A stretch of DNA of 64,000 nucleotides from Caulobacter vibrioides OR37 (GTDB lineage Bacteria; Pseudomonadota; Alphaproteobacteria; Caulobacterales; Caulobacteraceae): the NCBI RefSeq assembly GCF_000372645.1, contig NZ_APMP01000005.1:124001-188000 (forward strand), given 5' to 3'. The notes under the pieces are model-generated. The model was not told where the DNA came from and made no database searches. It was given only the letters and a program-made list of their open reading frames with translations. Every line of letters starts with the position of its first letter. Within the stretch, counting starts at the first letter, position 1. Positions 24,765 to 33,206 of the stretch are shown here, one piece after another. The position numbers were made by a program, and so were the translations under genes.

Positions 24765-24780
24765 GTGAGACGAGGCGGCG

Positions 24781-25302
24781 CTATTTCGCTTCCGCCGCCG
24801 CCTTCAGGCCGGCGACCTGCTGGCCCAGCACGGCATCGACAGCGGGCGCCAGCTTATCGAGGCCGCCCCGGACATAGCCGCCGACATCATAGGTGGCCGT
24901 GACCGTCGTCAGCCCATCCTTCTCTGTCAGCACGAAGGCCAGGGCCCCGGTGGCGCCGGAGGTCTGCAAAGGCCCCAGCGCGCCCGAGAGGACCAGTTTC
25001 TGGCCAGGAGCGGCGTGGATCGTGGTCATATGCAGCACCGAACCGCCGTTCGGTAACCGCTCGCAGAAGCAGCCGCCCGAGGCCGCGCCGATCGAGAGAT
25101 TGGCGGCCGAGCCCGACCAGGTGTGGGCCGAGGACCACCATTTGGACGGCTGGACCAGGATGGCCCAGACCACGCTGGCCGGAGCGGCCACCACGACCTC
25201 TCGCCTCACCTCGAAGCCGTTCGGCTGGGCGTCGACGACCTCGGCCCGCGCCGCGCCGGCGGCCAGAAGGGCCAGGCTCGCGGCGGCGATCATCTTCTTC
25301 AT
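24781..25302 (-). CDS. Exported SRPBCC (START-like) protein
   Basis: This is a 173-residue protein with a signal peptide (MKKMIAAASLALLAAGAARAEV) followed by an SRPBCC helix-grip domain. The typical opening VRREVVVAAPASVVWAILVQPSKWWSSAHTWSGSAANLSI and the later FVLTEKDGLTTVTATYDVGGYV and C-terminal helix KLAPAVDAVLGQQVAGLK are present. Ligand and function are unknown; export to the periplasm is unusual for this fold. The start at 25302 is chosen because it begins the signal peptide; the frame extends 19 codons upstream. Confidence 0.8.
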   Translation of the reverse strand: MKKMIAAASLALLAAGAARAEVVDAQPNGFEVRREVVVAAPASVVWAILVQPSKWWSSAHTWSGSAANLSIGAASGGCFCERLPNGGSVLHMTTIHAAPGQKLVLSGALGPLQTSGATGALAFVLTEKDGLTTVTATYDVGGYVRGGLDKLAPAVDAVLGQQVAGLKAAAEAK

Positions 25303-25368
25303 GGCGGCATACCTCCCGGAACCGAGGCGAGGCTGACGGCGGGCCGGGCCCGAGGTCAAGAAGCGGCG

Positions 25369-26355
25369 TTATTCGATTGGCGAAGTGATCGTCGCGCCGT
25401 CGGCTTTCAGGCGGTCGAGCACCCCGTTGGCGGGCAAGAGAAAGCCCAGATCGACCACCGCCACGGTCACGCCCGGACGCTTCAGGGCCTCGGTCATGGC
25501 GTCGGTGGTCTGGGCGATCCCCTTCTCCAGCAAAGCAGCCCCCCCCGGGACGTGGGTCAGGCAGCGCTGGCCGGCGCTCTCGCGATAGCGGGCGCGCACC
25601 GCGCCCAGATCGCCCTCGGCCCAGTCGCGACCGATCGTGGTGGAATGGGCGGCGTCGTAAGCCACCTCGTCCAGAGCCACGCGCAGGCAATAGAGCTGGT
25701 CGTCGGGCGACAGCTTGCCGGCGATCGAGGTCACAGCGCTCATCCGGTACTGGCCGACCGACTTGACCTTGAGCTTACGGGCCTTGGCCATGCGCTCGAC
25801 CGTGCTGACCGGCTTGGCCTCCGAGAGACCGGCGGCCTGGCGGAAATCGGACAACAGCAGGAAGCCCGCCACGGCCGGCTTCCAGTTCTTGTAGTCCCCT
25901 GGCCCCTTGCGCGCCTGTTCGCGGAACGCGACGAAGCGGGCGCGCAGGTCCGGCGGCAGCTGGTCTTCCAGCCTCTTGCCCAGAGGCTGGCGCAGGCCGC
26001 CCCCAAACGTGAGGATAAAGCCGGCCGCCTGGGTGACGCCGACGGCGGCTTGGGGCGGGACAAGGACCAGGCTGGCCTTGTCCAGCGCCTTGTTCAGGCG
26101 CGGGCTATCCCACTTCAGCGAATGGGGCAGCGGCGTCGCCGCGCCCAGGACATAGAGCTTGGCGCCGTCCTTCTCGACCAGCCAGATCGCCGGGCCCGGC
26201 GGCTTGGCCACCACGGTCAGCTCGGCGACCACCGCGCTTTCGTCGGCCGCCGGAGCCTGGCCCAGATTCACCACCGGCGGCGAGGCGGTCTGGGCGGAAG
26301 CCGAAGAGACCAGGGCTAGGGATAGGGCAAGGGGAACGAGCTTGGTCGCGGCCAT
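25369..26355 (-). CDS. TraB/GumN-family exported protein
   Basis: This 328-residue protein has a signal peptide (TKLVPLALSLALVSSASAQT) and a TraB/GumN-like domain. The domain begins PAIWLVEKDGAKLYVLGAATPLPHSLKWDSPRLNKALDKASLVLVPP and ends VTVAVVDLGFLLPANGVLDRLKADGATIT, the usual start and end blocks of the family. In standard members the first block reads GTxH; here that position is GAATPLPH. Some members are proposed to be metal-dependent hydrolases, but the function is unproven. The ATG at 26355 has GAAGGAG upstream. The frame continues upstream through the M3 gene only as an antisense-like shadow. Confidence 0.72.
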   Translation of the reverse strand: MAATKLVPLALSLALVSSASAQTASPPVVNLGQAPAADESAVVAELTVVAKPPGPAIWLVEKDGAKLYVLGAATPLPHSLKWDSPRLNKALDKASLVLVPPQAAVGVTQAAGFILTFGGGLRQPLGKRLEDQLPPDLRARFVAFREQARKGPGDYKNWKPAVAGFLLLSDFRQAAGLSEAKPVSTVERMAKARKLKVKSVGQYRMSAVTSIAGKLSPDDQLYCLRVALDEVAYDAAHSTTIGRDWAEGDLGAVRARYRESAGQRCLTHVPGGAALLEKGIAQTTDAMTEALKRPGVTVAVVDLGFLLPANGVLDRLKADGATITSPIE

Positions 26356-26387
26356 CGATACTCCTTCAGCCCCCGCCAAGGATTTAG

Positions 26388-26412
26388 CCCTTCTCCCAAG
26401 GCGGGAGAAGGG
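26388..26412. repeat. CCCTTCTCCC hairpin repeat
   Basis: A perfect 10-bp inverted repeat (CCCTTCTCCC, 26388-26397, with GGGAGAAGGG, 26403-26412) lies between the M3 peptidase gene and the GumN-like gene. No T-run follows on either strand, so it looks more like an interspersed palindrome or mRNA-stabilising hairpin than a terminator. Confidence 0.6.
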
Positions 26413-26423
26413 CCCGCGACGCC

Positions 26424-28550
26424 TCAGGCCCCGGCCGGAACCGGAAAGCCGCGATGACGCATCAGCGCCCCGATCTTCACATCGCGTCCCCGGAACGCAC
26501 GGAACTGATCCGCCGGATCCTCGGTGTTGCCCTTGGACATGATCGTCTCGTAAAGCCGCTTGGCGGTCGGCTTGTCGTAGAAGCCGCCTGGAGCCTCCTG
26601 GAAGGCCTCGGCGACGTCGGCGGTCAGGGTGTCGGCCCACAGATAGCTGTAATAGCCGGCCGAATAGCCGTCGCTCGAGAACACATGGCCGAACTGCGGG
26701 GTGCGGTGACGCATGACGATCTCGCGCGGCATCCGCAGCTTGGCCAGTTCCTCGCGCTCGAACTTGGCCGGATCGATGTCGACATCGCCCGCCAGGTGCA
26801 GCTTCATGTCGATCAGCGCGCTGGCTAGATATTCGGTCGTGGCGAAGCCCTGGTTGAACGTCGCGGCCTTCTCGATCTTGTCGACCAGCGCCTTCGGAAT
26901 CGGCTCGCCGGTTTGGTAGTGCAGGGCGAACTGGCTCAGCACCGGCGCGGTCGGCAGCCAGTGCTCGTTCAGCTGGCTGGGGAACTCGACATAGTCGCGC
27001 GCCACCCGCGTGCCCGACACCGACGGATAGGTCGCGTTGGCGTTCAGGCCGTGGATCGCGTGGCCGAACTCGTGGAACAGGGTGGTGGCGTCGTCCCACG
27101 AGATCAGCAGGGGCTCGCCCGGCTTTCCCTTGATGAAGTTGGCGTTGTTCGAGACGATCGTCGTCACATCGCCCCGGAAACGCTCCTGGGTGCGGTAGGC
27201 GTTCATCCAGGCGCCCGAGCGCTTGCCCGGCCGCGCATAGGGGTCGAAGTACCAAAGGCCGACATGCTTGCCGGCCCGGGTCACCTCATAGACCGTGATG
27301 TCCTCGTGATAGACGGGAACGCCCGACAGCTTCTTGACCGCGAACCCGTAGAGCTGGCCGGCGGCCCAGAACATGCCCTCGCGCAGCTTGTCCAGCTGCA
27401 GGTACGACTTCACCGCGTTCATATCGAGCGCGTACTTCGCCAGGCGGACCTTCTCGGCGTAGTACCGGTAGTCCCACGGCTCGATCTTGAAGCCGCCACC
27501 CTCCTTGTCGACGATCGCCTGCATGTCGGCCACGTCCTGGACGACCTGGGCGATAGCGGGGCTCCAGACCGCCTCCATCAGGCCCATGGCGTTCTCGGGC
27601 GTCTTGGCCATGGCCACTTCCAGGCGCCAGTGGGCGTGGGTGGCGTAGCCCAGCAGCTTGGCGCGCTCGGCCCGCAGCTTCAGGATCTTGGCGATGATCG
27701 CCTTGTTGTCGGTAGGCCCGCCATTGTCGCCGCGATTGACGAAGGCGCGCCAGACCTTCTCGCGGGCGGCGCGAACCGGCGACTCGGTCAGGAACGGATC
27801 GACGCTGGAACGGGTGTTGACCACCACGAACTTGCCCGGAAGCTTCCGCGCTGCCGCGTTGGAGGCGGCGGCGGCCTTCAAGGTTTCGGGCAGGCCGACG
27901 AGGTCGGCGTCCGAAAGCTCGATCCAGGTGTTCTCGTCGGCCAGCAGGTTCTTGCTGAACTGGTTGAACAGGCCGGCCAGCTCGGTGTTGATCGCCGCGA
28001 TCCGAGCCTTCGACGCCGCGTCCAGCTTGGCGCCCGCCCGCACGAAGTCGCGATAGTGGATCCACAGCACGCGCTGCTGCTCGGGGCTGAGCTTGGCCTT
28101 GTCCGGCGCGTTATAGACGGCCTCGATACGCGCGAAGAGGGCGGCGTTCTGAGCGATCTTGTCGCCGTGCGCCGAGAGCTTCGGGTCCATCTCGGTCTCG
28201 ACCGCCTGGAACTCCGGCGTGCTCAGGTTGGAACCCCAGATGTTGTAGATCGTCCTCACCCGGTCCAGGGCGCGACCCGAATCCTCCAGCGCCGCGATGG
28301 TGTTCTCGAAGGTCGGCGCGGCCGGGTTGGCGGTGATCGCGTCGATCTCGGCCAATTCCCGCGCCATGGCCGCTTCGAGCGCCGGCTTGAAATCGGCGAT
28401 CTTCACCTTGTCGAACGGCGGGACCCCGCCATACGGCCCCGTCCACATCTCGGTCAGGAGGTTGGGGGTCTGGGCCATGGACACACTCGGATTGAAAGCG
28501 GCGGCCGCGCCAGCGGCGGCCGCGGAGACAAGGAACTTACGACGTCGCAC
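26424..28550 (-). CDS. M3 family zinc metallopeptidase (peptidyl-dipeptidase Dcp-like)
   Basis: This 708-residue thimet-oligopeptidase-type enzyme clips dipeptides or short peptides from oligopeptide C-termini. The zinc site HEFGHAIHG is near residue 493, with the third ligand region ESPSQLxEHW-like as VEFPSQLNEHWL about 25 residues later. The N-terminus MRRRKFLVSAAAAGAAAAFNP has a twin-arginine pattern (RRRKFLV), so export of the folded enzyme by Tat is likely. Length is normal for the family. It may share a transcript with the downstream GumN-like gene, 68 bp away. Confidence 0.93.
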   Translation of the reverse strand: MRRRKFLVSAAAAGAAAAFNPSVSMAQTPNLLTEMWTGPYGGVPPFDKVKIADFKPALEAAMARELAEIDAITANPAAPTFENTIAALEDSGRALDRVRTIYNIWGSNLSTPEFQAVETEMDPKLSAHGDKIAQNAALFARIEAVYNAPDKAKLSPEQQRVLWIHYRDFVRAGAKLDAASKARIAAINTELAGLFNQFSKNLLADENTWIELSDADLVGLPETLKAAAASNAAARKLPGKFVVVNTRSSVDPFLTESPVRAAREKVWRAFVNRGDNGGPTDNKAIIAKILKLRAERAKLLGYATHAHWRLEVAMAKTPENAMGLMEAVWSPAIAQVVQDVADMQAIVDKEGGGFKIEPWDYRYYAEKVRLAKYALDMNAVKSYLQLDKLREGMFWAAGQLYGFAVKKLSGVPVYHEDITVYEVTRAGKHVGLWYFDPYARPGKRSGAWMNAYRTQERFRGDVTTIVSNNANFIKGKPGEPLLISWDDATTLFHEFGHAIHGLNANATYPSVSGTRVARDYVEFPSQLNEHWLPTAPVLSQFALHYQTGEPIPKALVDKIEKAATFNQGFATTEYLASALIDMKLHLAGDVDIDPAKFEREELAKLRMPREIVMRHRTPQFGHVFSSDGYSAGYYSYLWADTLTADVAEAFQEAPGGFYDKPTAKRLYETIMSKGNTEDPADQFRAFRGRDVKIGALMRHRGFPVPAGA

Positions 28551-28674
28551 GGAGGATCTCCGATGAAGAATCCGGCGACCCTAAGACGCGTCCAGCCCGA
28601 GTGTAAGCGGTTAAACGACCGCAGCGCGCCCCTGCGCGTGGACGCCCATCGGTTTGCCGGCTAAAGCTTCGCCC

Positions 28675-29523
28675 ATGATTGGCGTCTTCGACTCTGGCGT
28701 TGGCGGCCTGACGGTCCACCGCGCCCTCGTGCAGCGTCTGCCCCAGGCGGACTTCATCTATCTGGCCGACCAGGCCCACGCGCCCTATGGCGTGCGGACC
28801 GGCGAGGAAATCGTGGACCTGACCAAGGCCGGATGCGAGCGCCTGTTCGCGCGCGGCGCCAGCCTGGTGGTTCTGGCCTGCAACACCGCCTCGGCCATCG
28901 CTCTGCGCCGCCTGCAGCAGACCTGGTTGCCGGGTTATCGCAAGGCGATCGGACGGCCCGTCAATGTGCTGGGCATCATCGTGCCGACGATTGAGAAGGC
29001 CACCGGCCTGCCCTGGGAACACGAGGCCGAGCGGCGCGGCGAGAAGGTCGAGGCCTTGGATATCCTCGGCGTCTTCGCCACCCCCGCCACCGTGCGCTCG
29101 CGCGTCTACGAGATCGAGATCGACAAGCGCAAGCAGGACCTGGCGGTGTTCTCCGAGCCCTGTCCGGAACTGGTGCCTTTGATCGAGCAGGACGCCTCGG
29201 TGGTCGAGCTGGCCAAGGCGGTCGAGAGCCACGTCCAGACCCTGAAGACCCGCATCGGCCGCTTCCCCGACCGCGTCGTGCTGGGCTGCACCCACTACGA
29301 GATCATCGCCGACCTGTTCCGCGCCGCCCTGCCGGCCGGCACGCCGCTGATCCAGCAACCGGCGGCGACCGCCGACGCGCTGGAGCTCTACCTGCAACGC
29401 CACCCGGAATACGGCCCCGGATCGGGCGGCGGGCGCGCCTTCCTGACCACCGGAACGCCGGGCCCGCAGAACGGCCTGGTGCAAGGCTTCTGGGGCGGCC
29501 CGCTGACGTTCGACGCGGCTTAA
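28675..29523 (+). CDS. murI: Glutamate racemase
   Basis: This 282-residue cofactor-independent racemase makes D-glutamate for peptidoglycan. It opens MIGVFDSGVGGLTVHRAL (family DSGVGGLT). The two catalytic cysteines are in VVLACNTASAIALR (near residue 74) and VVLGCTHYEII (near residue 206). The central region is somewhat extended compared with E. coli MurI, as in other alphaproteobacteria. I take the ATG at 28675; an in-frame TTG at 28654 would add seven residues. The gene stands alone, divergent from the M3 peptidase. Confidence 0.96.
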   Translation: MIGVFDSGVGGLTVHRALVQRLPQADFIYLADQAHAPYGVRTGEEIVDLTKAGCERLFARGASLVVLACNTASAIALRRLQQTWLPGYRKAIGRPVNVLGIIVPTIEKATGLPWEHEAERRGEKVEALDILGVFATPATVRSRVYEIEIDKRKQDLAVFSEPCPELVPLIEQDASVVELAKAVESHVQTLKTRIGRFPDRVVLGCTHYEIIADLFRAALPAGTPLIQQPAATADALELYLQRHPEYGPGSGGGRAFLTTGTPGPQNGLVQGFWGGPLTFDAA

Positions 29524-29545
29524 GAGAGCCGGATGGGGCTCCGCC

Positions 29546-30397
29546 TCAAGCCGCGCTCACCAGGAGCCGCACCCGCTCCAGATCCTCCGCCGTCGCCGGG
29601 TTGTAGACGATCAGTCCCAGGTCGGGGCGACCGTCCACCGCGAACGCGGAATATTCGAAGCTGACCTCGCCCAGCACCGGGTGACGTATCTGTTTGACGC
29701 CCTCTCCATGGTGGCGAACGTCGTTGTCAGCCCAAAGCGTCGCGAACTCGGCGCTCCGCAGTCGCAATTCCTGAACGAGCGCGTTCACCGGGACCTCGGC
29801 GCCCGCGCCCGCCCGCGCCGCGTCGGCGCGGAAGGCGGCGACCACGAAACGCGCCACCTGCTCCCACGCCGGGTTCATCGCCTTCGCGCGAGGGTCGCAG
29901 AACACGCGCCGCAGGATGTTGCGCTCCTCGGGGGGCAGTGCGCCATAGTCGGTCAGCACGACCGTAGCCGCCCGGTTCCAGGCAATCACATCCCAGGTCA
30001 GGGTCTTGATCATGGCCGGGCTGGGATCCAGCGCGTCCAGCACCCGCTGCAGCCGGGGCGAGACGCCCTCGACCTCGCGGTAGCGCACCTCGGGCGGCCG
30101 ACCTAAGCCCAGTAGAAAGAGATGCTCGCGCTCGGCCTCCGTCAACATCAGCGCGCGGGCTATGCGGTCCAGAACCGCGGCCGAGGGGGCTCCGCCTCGC
30201 CCCTGCTCCAGCCAAGTGTACCAGGTGGCGCTGATATGGGCGCGCTGGGCCACTTCCTCGCGGCGCAGGCCGGGCGTGCGCCGGCGCGAGGCGGAAAAGC
30301 CCAGGACGACGGCGTCCAGCTTGGCCCGGCGGTCGCGCAGATAGGCACCCAGCCTGTTTTGGTCCAGCGGTTTGTCCGGGCCGATGTGCGCGTTCAT
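29546..30397 (-). CDS. XRE-family regulator with MmyB-like ligand domain
   Basis: This is a 283-residue transcription factor. The N-terminal helix-turn-helix (RTPGLRREEVAQRAHISATWYTWLEQGRG, residues about 40-68) carries the RTPGLRREEVA signature. It is followed by the MmyB-like domain (RVLDALDPSPAMIKTLTWDVIAWNRAATVVL, and the C-terminal HPVLGEVSFEYSAFAVDGRPDLGLIVYNP). Such regulators typically repress a divergent short-chain reductase or epimerase gene and respond to an unknown small ligand. That arrangement is present: the gene at 30491 is divergent, with two palindromes in the 93-bp gap. Confidence 0.9.
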   Translation of the reverse strand: MNAHIGPDKPLDQNRLGAYLRDRRAKLDAVVLGFSASRRRTPGLRREEVAQRAHISATWYTWLEQGRGGAPSAAVLDRIARALMLTEAEREHLFLLGLGRPPEVRYREVEGVSPRLQRVLDALDPSPAMIKTLTWDVIAWNRAATVVLTDYGALPPEERNILRRVFCDPRAKAMNPAWEQVARFVVAAFRADAARAGAGAEVPVNALVQELRLRSAEFATLWADNDVRHHGEGVKQIRHPVLGEVSFEYSAFAVDGRPDLGLIVYNPATAEDLERVRLLVSAA

Positions 30398-30408
30398 CGT
30401 GGTAGATC

Positions 30409-30422
30409 TTATACCCGTATAA
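30409..30422. promoter_or_regulatory. Palindromic operator 1, XRE-epimerase gap
   Basis: TTATAC-CC-GTATAA is a perfect 6-2-6 palindrome 12 bp upstream of the XRE regulator start. It is A/T-rich in a GC-rich gap. The likely ligand is the adjacent regulator. Confidence 0.65.
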
Positions 30423-30434
30423 AGTCACGACTTT
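30421..30434. promoter_or_regulatory. Palindromic operator 2, XRE-epimerase gap
   Basis: AAAGTC-AC-GACTTT is a second perfect 6-2-6 palindrome overlapping the first by two bases. Its half-site differs from operator 1, so a second regulator, or an overlapping promoter element, is possible. Confidence 0.6.
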
Positions 30435-30490
30435 AACAGGAACAGGATAGACTAGACGATGCTCGAGATGAAATCTCGGGAGCCCCCTCA

Positions 30491-31360
30491 ATGCGTATCT
30501 TTGTCACCGGCGCGACCGGTTTCGTTGGCTCGGCCGTCGTCCGCGAGCTCATCGCCCACGGCCATCGGATAACGGGCCTTTCTCGTTCCGACGCCGGCGC
30601 GGAGCAGCTAAGGGCGGTCGGCGCCGATGTCGCGCGAGGCACGCTCGACGATCTCGATGTGCTGGCCCGCGGCGCCGCCGACAGCGACGGCGTGATCCAC
30701 ACCGCTTTCAACCACGACTTTTCCAGGTTCGTGGAGAACAGCCGCCAGGACCGTCGCGCGATCGAGGTGCTGGGCGGCGCGCTGGAGGGCACGACCAAGC
30801 CGATCCTCGTGACCTCGGGCACGGCCATGCTGGCGCGAGGGCGCCTGGCCACGGAGCAGGATCGTCCCGGCGGCGGATCTCCGCGCATGTCCGAACCCGC
30901 CGCCGATGACCTCGCCGCCCGAGGCGTGAGGGCTTCCGTCGTCCGTCTGGCGCCGACGACCCACGGGGTCGGCGATCATGGCTTCGTGCCGATCCTGATC
31001 GGCCTGGCGCGCGAGAAGGGTGTCGCGGCCTATATCGGAGAAGGCTTGAACCATTGGTCGGCCGTGCATCGCCTGGACGCCGCCGTCCTCTACCGCCTGG
31101 CCATAGAACGCGGCGCCGGCGGTGAACGCTACCATGCCGTCGCCGAGGAAGTCGTACCGTTCAAGGCCATCGCCGAAGCCATCGGCAAGGGCCTGGACCT
31201 GCCCGTCGAGAGCAGGCCCGCCGAGCACTTCGACTGGTTCGCCATGTTCGCCGGCATGGACGCGGCGACCTCGAGCGAATGGACCCGGGAAACCTTGGGG
31301 TGGACGCCGACCGGACCGACCCTCGCCGAGGACCTTGAGGCGGGCGGGTATTTCAGCTGA
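30491..31360 (+). CDS. NAD-dependent epimerase/SDR family oxidoreductase
   Basis: This is a 289-residue extended/atypical SDR protein. The nucleotide-binding motif is MRIFVTGATGFVGSAVVRELIAHGH (residues 1-25; TGATGFVG). It continues with the acidic residue region LSRSDAGAEQLRAVGADVARGTLDD and the substrate-binding half (AVHRLDAAVLYRLAIERGAGGERYHAVAEEVVPFKAIAEAIGKGL). The canonical YxxxK is not evident in its usual place, as in many NmrA-like or atypical members. Substrate is unknown. It is divergent from the XRE regulator, which probably controls it. Its 3' end converges on xth with a 22-bp gap. Confidence 0.88.
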   Translation: MRIFVTGATGFVGSAVVRELIAHGHRITGLSRSDAGAEQLRAVGADVARGTLDDLDVLARGAADSDGVIHTAFNHDFSRFVENSRQDRRAIEVLGGALEGTTKPILVTSGTAMLARGRLATEQDRPGGGSPRMSEPAADDLAARGVRASVVRLAPTTHGVGDHGFVPILIGLAREKGVAAYIGEGLNHWSAVHRLDAAVLYRLAIERGAGGERYHAVAEEVVPFKAIAEAIGKGLDLPVESRPAEHFDWFAMFAGMDAATSSEWTRETLGWTPTGPTLAEDLEAGGYFS

Positions 31361-31382
31361 CGCGCTCTGGCCCGCTTGACGC

Positions 31383-32189
31383 TCAGACCCTCAGGTCCGC
31401 CGTCACCGGCGCGTGGTCGCTGGGGCGCTCCCATTCCCGGACGTCGTCGTGGACGCGCGAGGAGACCTTGCCGTCCACGATCGCCGCGTCGCGCAGGCCG
31501 GGACTGGCCAGGATGTGGTCCAGACGCAGGCCGCGGTTGGACTTGCGGAAGTCCGCGGCGCGATAGCTCCACCAGGAAAACAGTTTTTCGGGCTCGGGCG
31601 TGGCCAGGCGCGGCAGGTCGAGAAGGTTCATCGACTTGATCATCGCGTCGAAGGCCTCGAGCTCGGGCGGCGTGTGGCTGACCACCTTCAGCATCTGACG
31701 GTGGCTCCAGACGTCGTTCTCGCCCGGCGCGATGTTCAGATCGCCGGTGACGATCAGCGGATCCCTGGGGTCGCGCTTCTTCAGCGCCGCCGTCAGGGTC
31801 TCGTAGAAGTCGAGCTTATGATCGAACTTTGGGTTGGCGACGCGATCCGGCAGGTCGCCGCCGGCTGGAATATAGAAGTTCTGGATCTCGACACCGGCCA
31901 CCTTGACCGCGACACAGCGGGCGTGGCCCTCGCGGCAGTTCATCAAGGTCGGAACGTCCTCGATCGGCAGGCGCGAGGCGATGGCCACCCCGTGCCAGCC
32001 CTTCTGGCCGGCGATCTTCAGGTGATTGAGCCCCATGGCCTCGAAGGCCTCGCGGGGGAATTCGCCCTCCTGGCACTTGATCTCCTGCATGCACAGGACA
32101 TCCGGCGCCTGTTCGTCGACGAAGCGGGCGGCCTGTTCGGCGCGCAGGCGGACGGAATTGACGTTCCAGGTGGCGATACGAAGGCGCAT
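31383..32189 (-). CDS. xth: Exodeoxyribonuclease III
   Basis: This 268-residue endonuclease/exonuclease/phosphatase-fold AP endonuclease acts in base excision repair. Signature blocks are RIATWNVNSVRLR (residues 4-16), the metal-binding glutamate in CMQEIKCQEGEFP, VTGDLNIAPGENDVW, and the C-terminal RLDHILASPGL plus SDHAPVTADL with the catalytic His. Length and order match the ExoIII family (XthA). It stands alone on the minus strand downstream of a candidate sRNA. Confidence 0.96.
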   Translation of the reverse strand: MRLRIATWNVNSVRLRAEQAARFVDEQAPDVLCMQEIKCQEGEFPREAFEAMGLNHLKIAGQKGWHGVAIASRLPIEDVPTLMNCREGHARCVAVKVAGVEIQNFYIPAGGDLPDRVANPKFDHKLDFYETLTAALKKRDPRDPLIVTGDLNIAPGENDVWSHRQMLKVVSHTPPELEAFDAMIKSMNLLDLPRLATPEPEKLFSWWSYRAADFRKSNRGLRLDHILASPGLRDAAIVDGKVSSRVHDDVREWERPSDHAPVTADLRV

Positions 32190-32221
32190 GGGCTGGCTCT
32201 AACGCGCTTTTCCGAGCCGGA

Positions 32222-32256
32222 AAAGAAAAACGCCCCAGCACATCGGTGCTGGGGCG
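32222..32256 (-). terminator. Rho-independent terminator of the candidate sRNA
   Basis: CGCCCCAGCAC and GTGCTGGGGCG form a perfect 11-bp stem around a four-base loop, followed on the minus strand by TTTTTCTTTT. It could also end read-through from lolA. Confidence 0.85.
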
Positions 32257-32339
32257 AAAGTCAGGTCTCTCATGCCGCCGCCGGGAGGGGATAGGATCCG
32301 GCACGGTTCGCGAAGAGCGGGTCGGTCGCTCCTCGCCAT
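32222..32339 (-). ncRNA. Candidate small RNA downstream of lolA
   Basis: On the minus strand a sigma70-type promoter is readable: TTGACT (32375-32370), an 18-base spacer, and TATTTA (32351-32346). About 90 bases further, a perfect 11-bp stem with a four-base loop (32256-32231) is followed by a T-rich run (32230-32222). No convincing reading frame lies between; a 46-codon frame runs straight through the terminator. Together these describe an autonomous transcript of roughly 118 nt. I cannot match it to a named Caulobacter RNA. Confidence 0.55.
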
Positions 32340-32345
32340 GCGTGT

Positions 32346-32375
32346 TAAATATGCCACGTCCTAATTTTTAGTCAA
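32346..32375 (-). promoter_or_regulatory. Promoter of the candidate sRNA
   Basis: The -35 box is TTGACT and the -10 box TATTTA, with 18-bp spacing, in an A/T-rich patch 54-83 bp past the lolA stop codon. Transcription would start near 32339. Confidence 0.55.
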
Positions 32376-32428
32376 GTCGAAAGTCGGTTGATTCTTGCCT
32401 GTTGTGAAGATGTCACAATGATAAACGC

Positions 32429-33085
32429 TCAGGGCTTGCCGACCTTTCGGCGCGGATCGGTCAGGACGAATAGCTTCGGGTCGAGGTTGGCGGTCTCGGC
32501 GAAATCGCTGAGCCGCACGCGGATCTGACCGCCCTTGATGTCGGTGACGGTCCAGCCCATCAGGCCCACCGGGCTGTTGGAGAAGTCGAGCGAGATCTTT
32601 CCGAGCGCCTGGCGCTTGGCGTCCTGGGCCACGATCGTGAAGCCGTCGGCCAGCGGGCGGATATCGGTAATCACGACGCCTCGGTCCAACCGGACCTCGC
32701 GAGCGAGCAACAGATTCAGCGGCGTCTTGCTGAGCGGATAGCTCTCATAGGTCTTCAGGCGGCTGTCGAAGATGTTGACGTTGTTGCCGTTCGACACGAC
32801 CAGCAGCCCAGCCGGCGGATCGTACTGGAACCGCGCCTTGCCCGGTCGCTGCAGATAGAACGTGCCCTGGGTGACGGCCCCGCGCGCGTCGGTCTGCACG
32901 AAGCGGCCCTTGGCCGAAGACAGGCCTTGGATATAGGCGGTGGCCTTGTCCAGCAGAGCCTTCTGGTCGGCGGTCAGCACGGCCGGGACCGGCTTGCCAT
33001 CCTGGGCGAAGGCCGAAGGCGCGAGGCCCGGAGAAGCGAGGACGGCGGCCAGGCCGGCCGCGATGAGGAAACGGCGAGTGGTCAT
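32429..33085 (-). CDS. lolA: Outer-membrane lipoprotein carrier LolA
   Basis: This 218-residue periplasmic chaperone ferries lipoproteins from LolCDE to the outer membrane. A signal peptide (RRFLIAAGLAAVLASPGLAPSAFAQ) is followed by the LolA fold. Typical blocks are YIQGLSSAKGRFVQTDARGAVTQGTFYLQRPGKARFQYDPPAGLLVVSNGNNVNIFDSRL and YPLSKTPLNLLLA. Length is within the family range. It lies downstream of ftsK on the same strand with a 121-bp gap, the usual alphaproteobacterial order. Confidence 0.94.
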   Translation of the reverse strand: MTTRRFLIAAGLAAVLASPGLAPSAFAQDGKPVPAVLTADQKALLDKATAYIQGLSSAKGRFVQTDARGAVTQGTFYLQRPGKARFQYDPPAGLLVVSNGNNVNIFDSRLKTYESYPLSKTPLNLLLAREVRLDRGVVITDIRPLADGFTIVAQDAKRQALGKISLDFSNSPVGLMGWTVTDIKGGQIRVRLSDFAETANLDPKLFVLTDPRRKVGKP

Positions 33086-33206
33086 GCGAACTCCTTAAGC
33101 CCAACCTTGGCCCACGCGAAGGCCGCCGCGAGGCCATTTTCCGGCGCCGCGATGAAGCGCCGTTCAGGTTTGCACGATCGAACGCCCAAGCTGCGCCGCG
33201 AGTTGC

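Noticed and set aside
28601-28614. GTGTAAGCGGTTAA as another copy of the interspersed palindrome
   Set aside because: Only the left half resembles the 19341-19378 element; the palindromic partner is missing, so it was not listed as a repeat.
32200-32337. A 46-codon frame within the candidate sRNA
   Set aside because: It runs through the terminator stem and T-run, has no ribosome binding site and no hydrophobic or motif signature.
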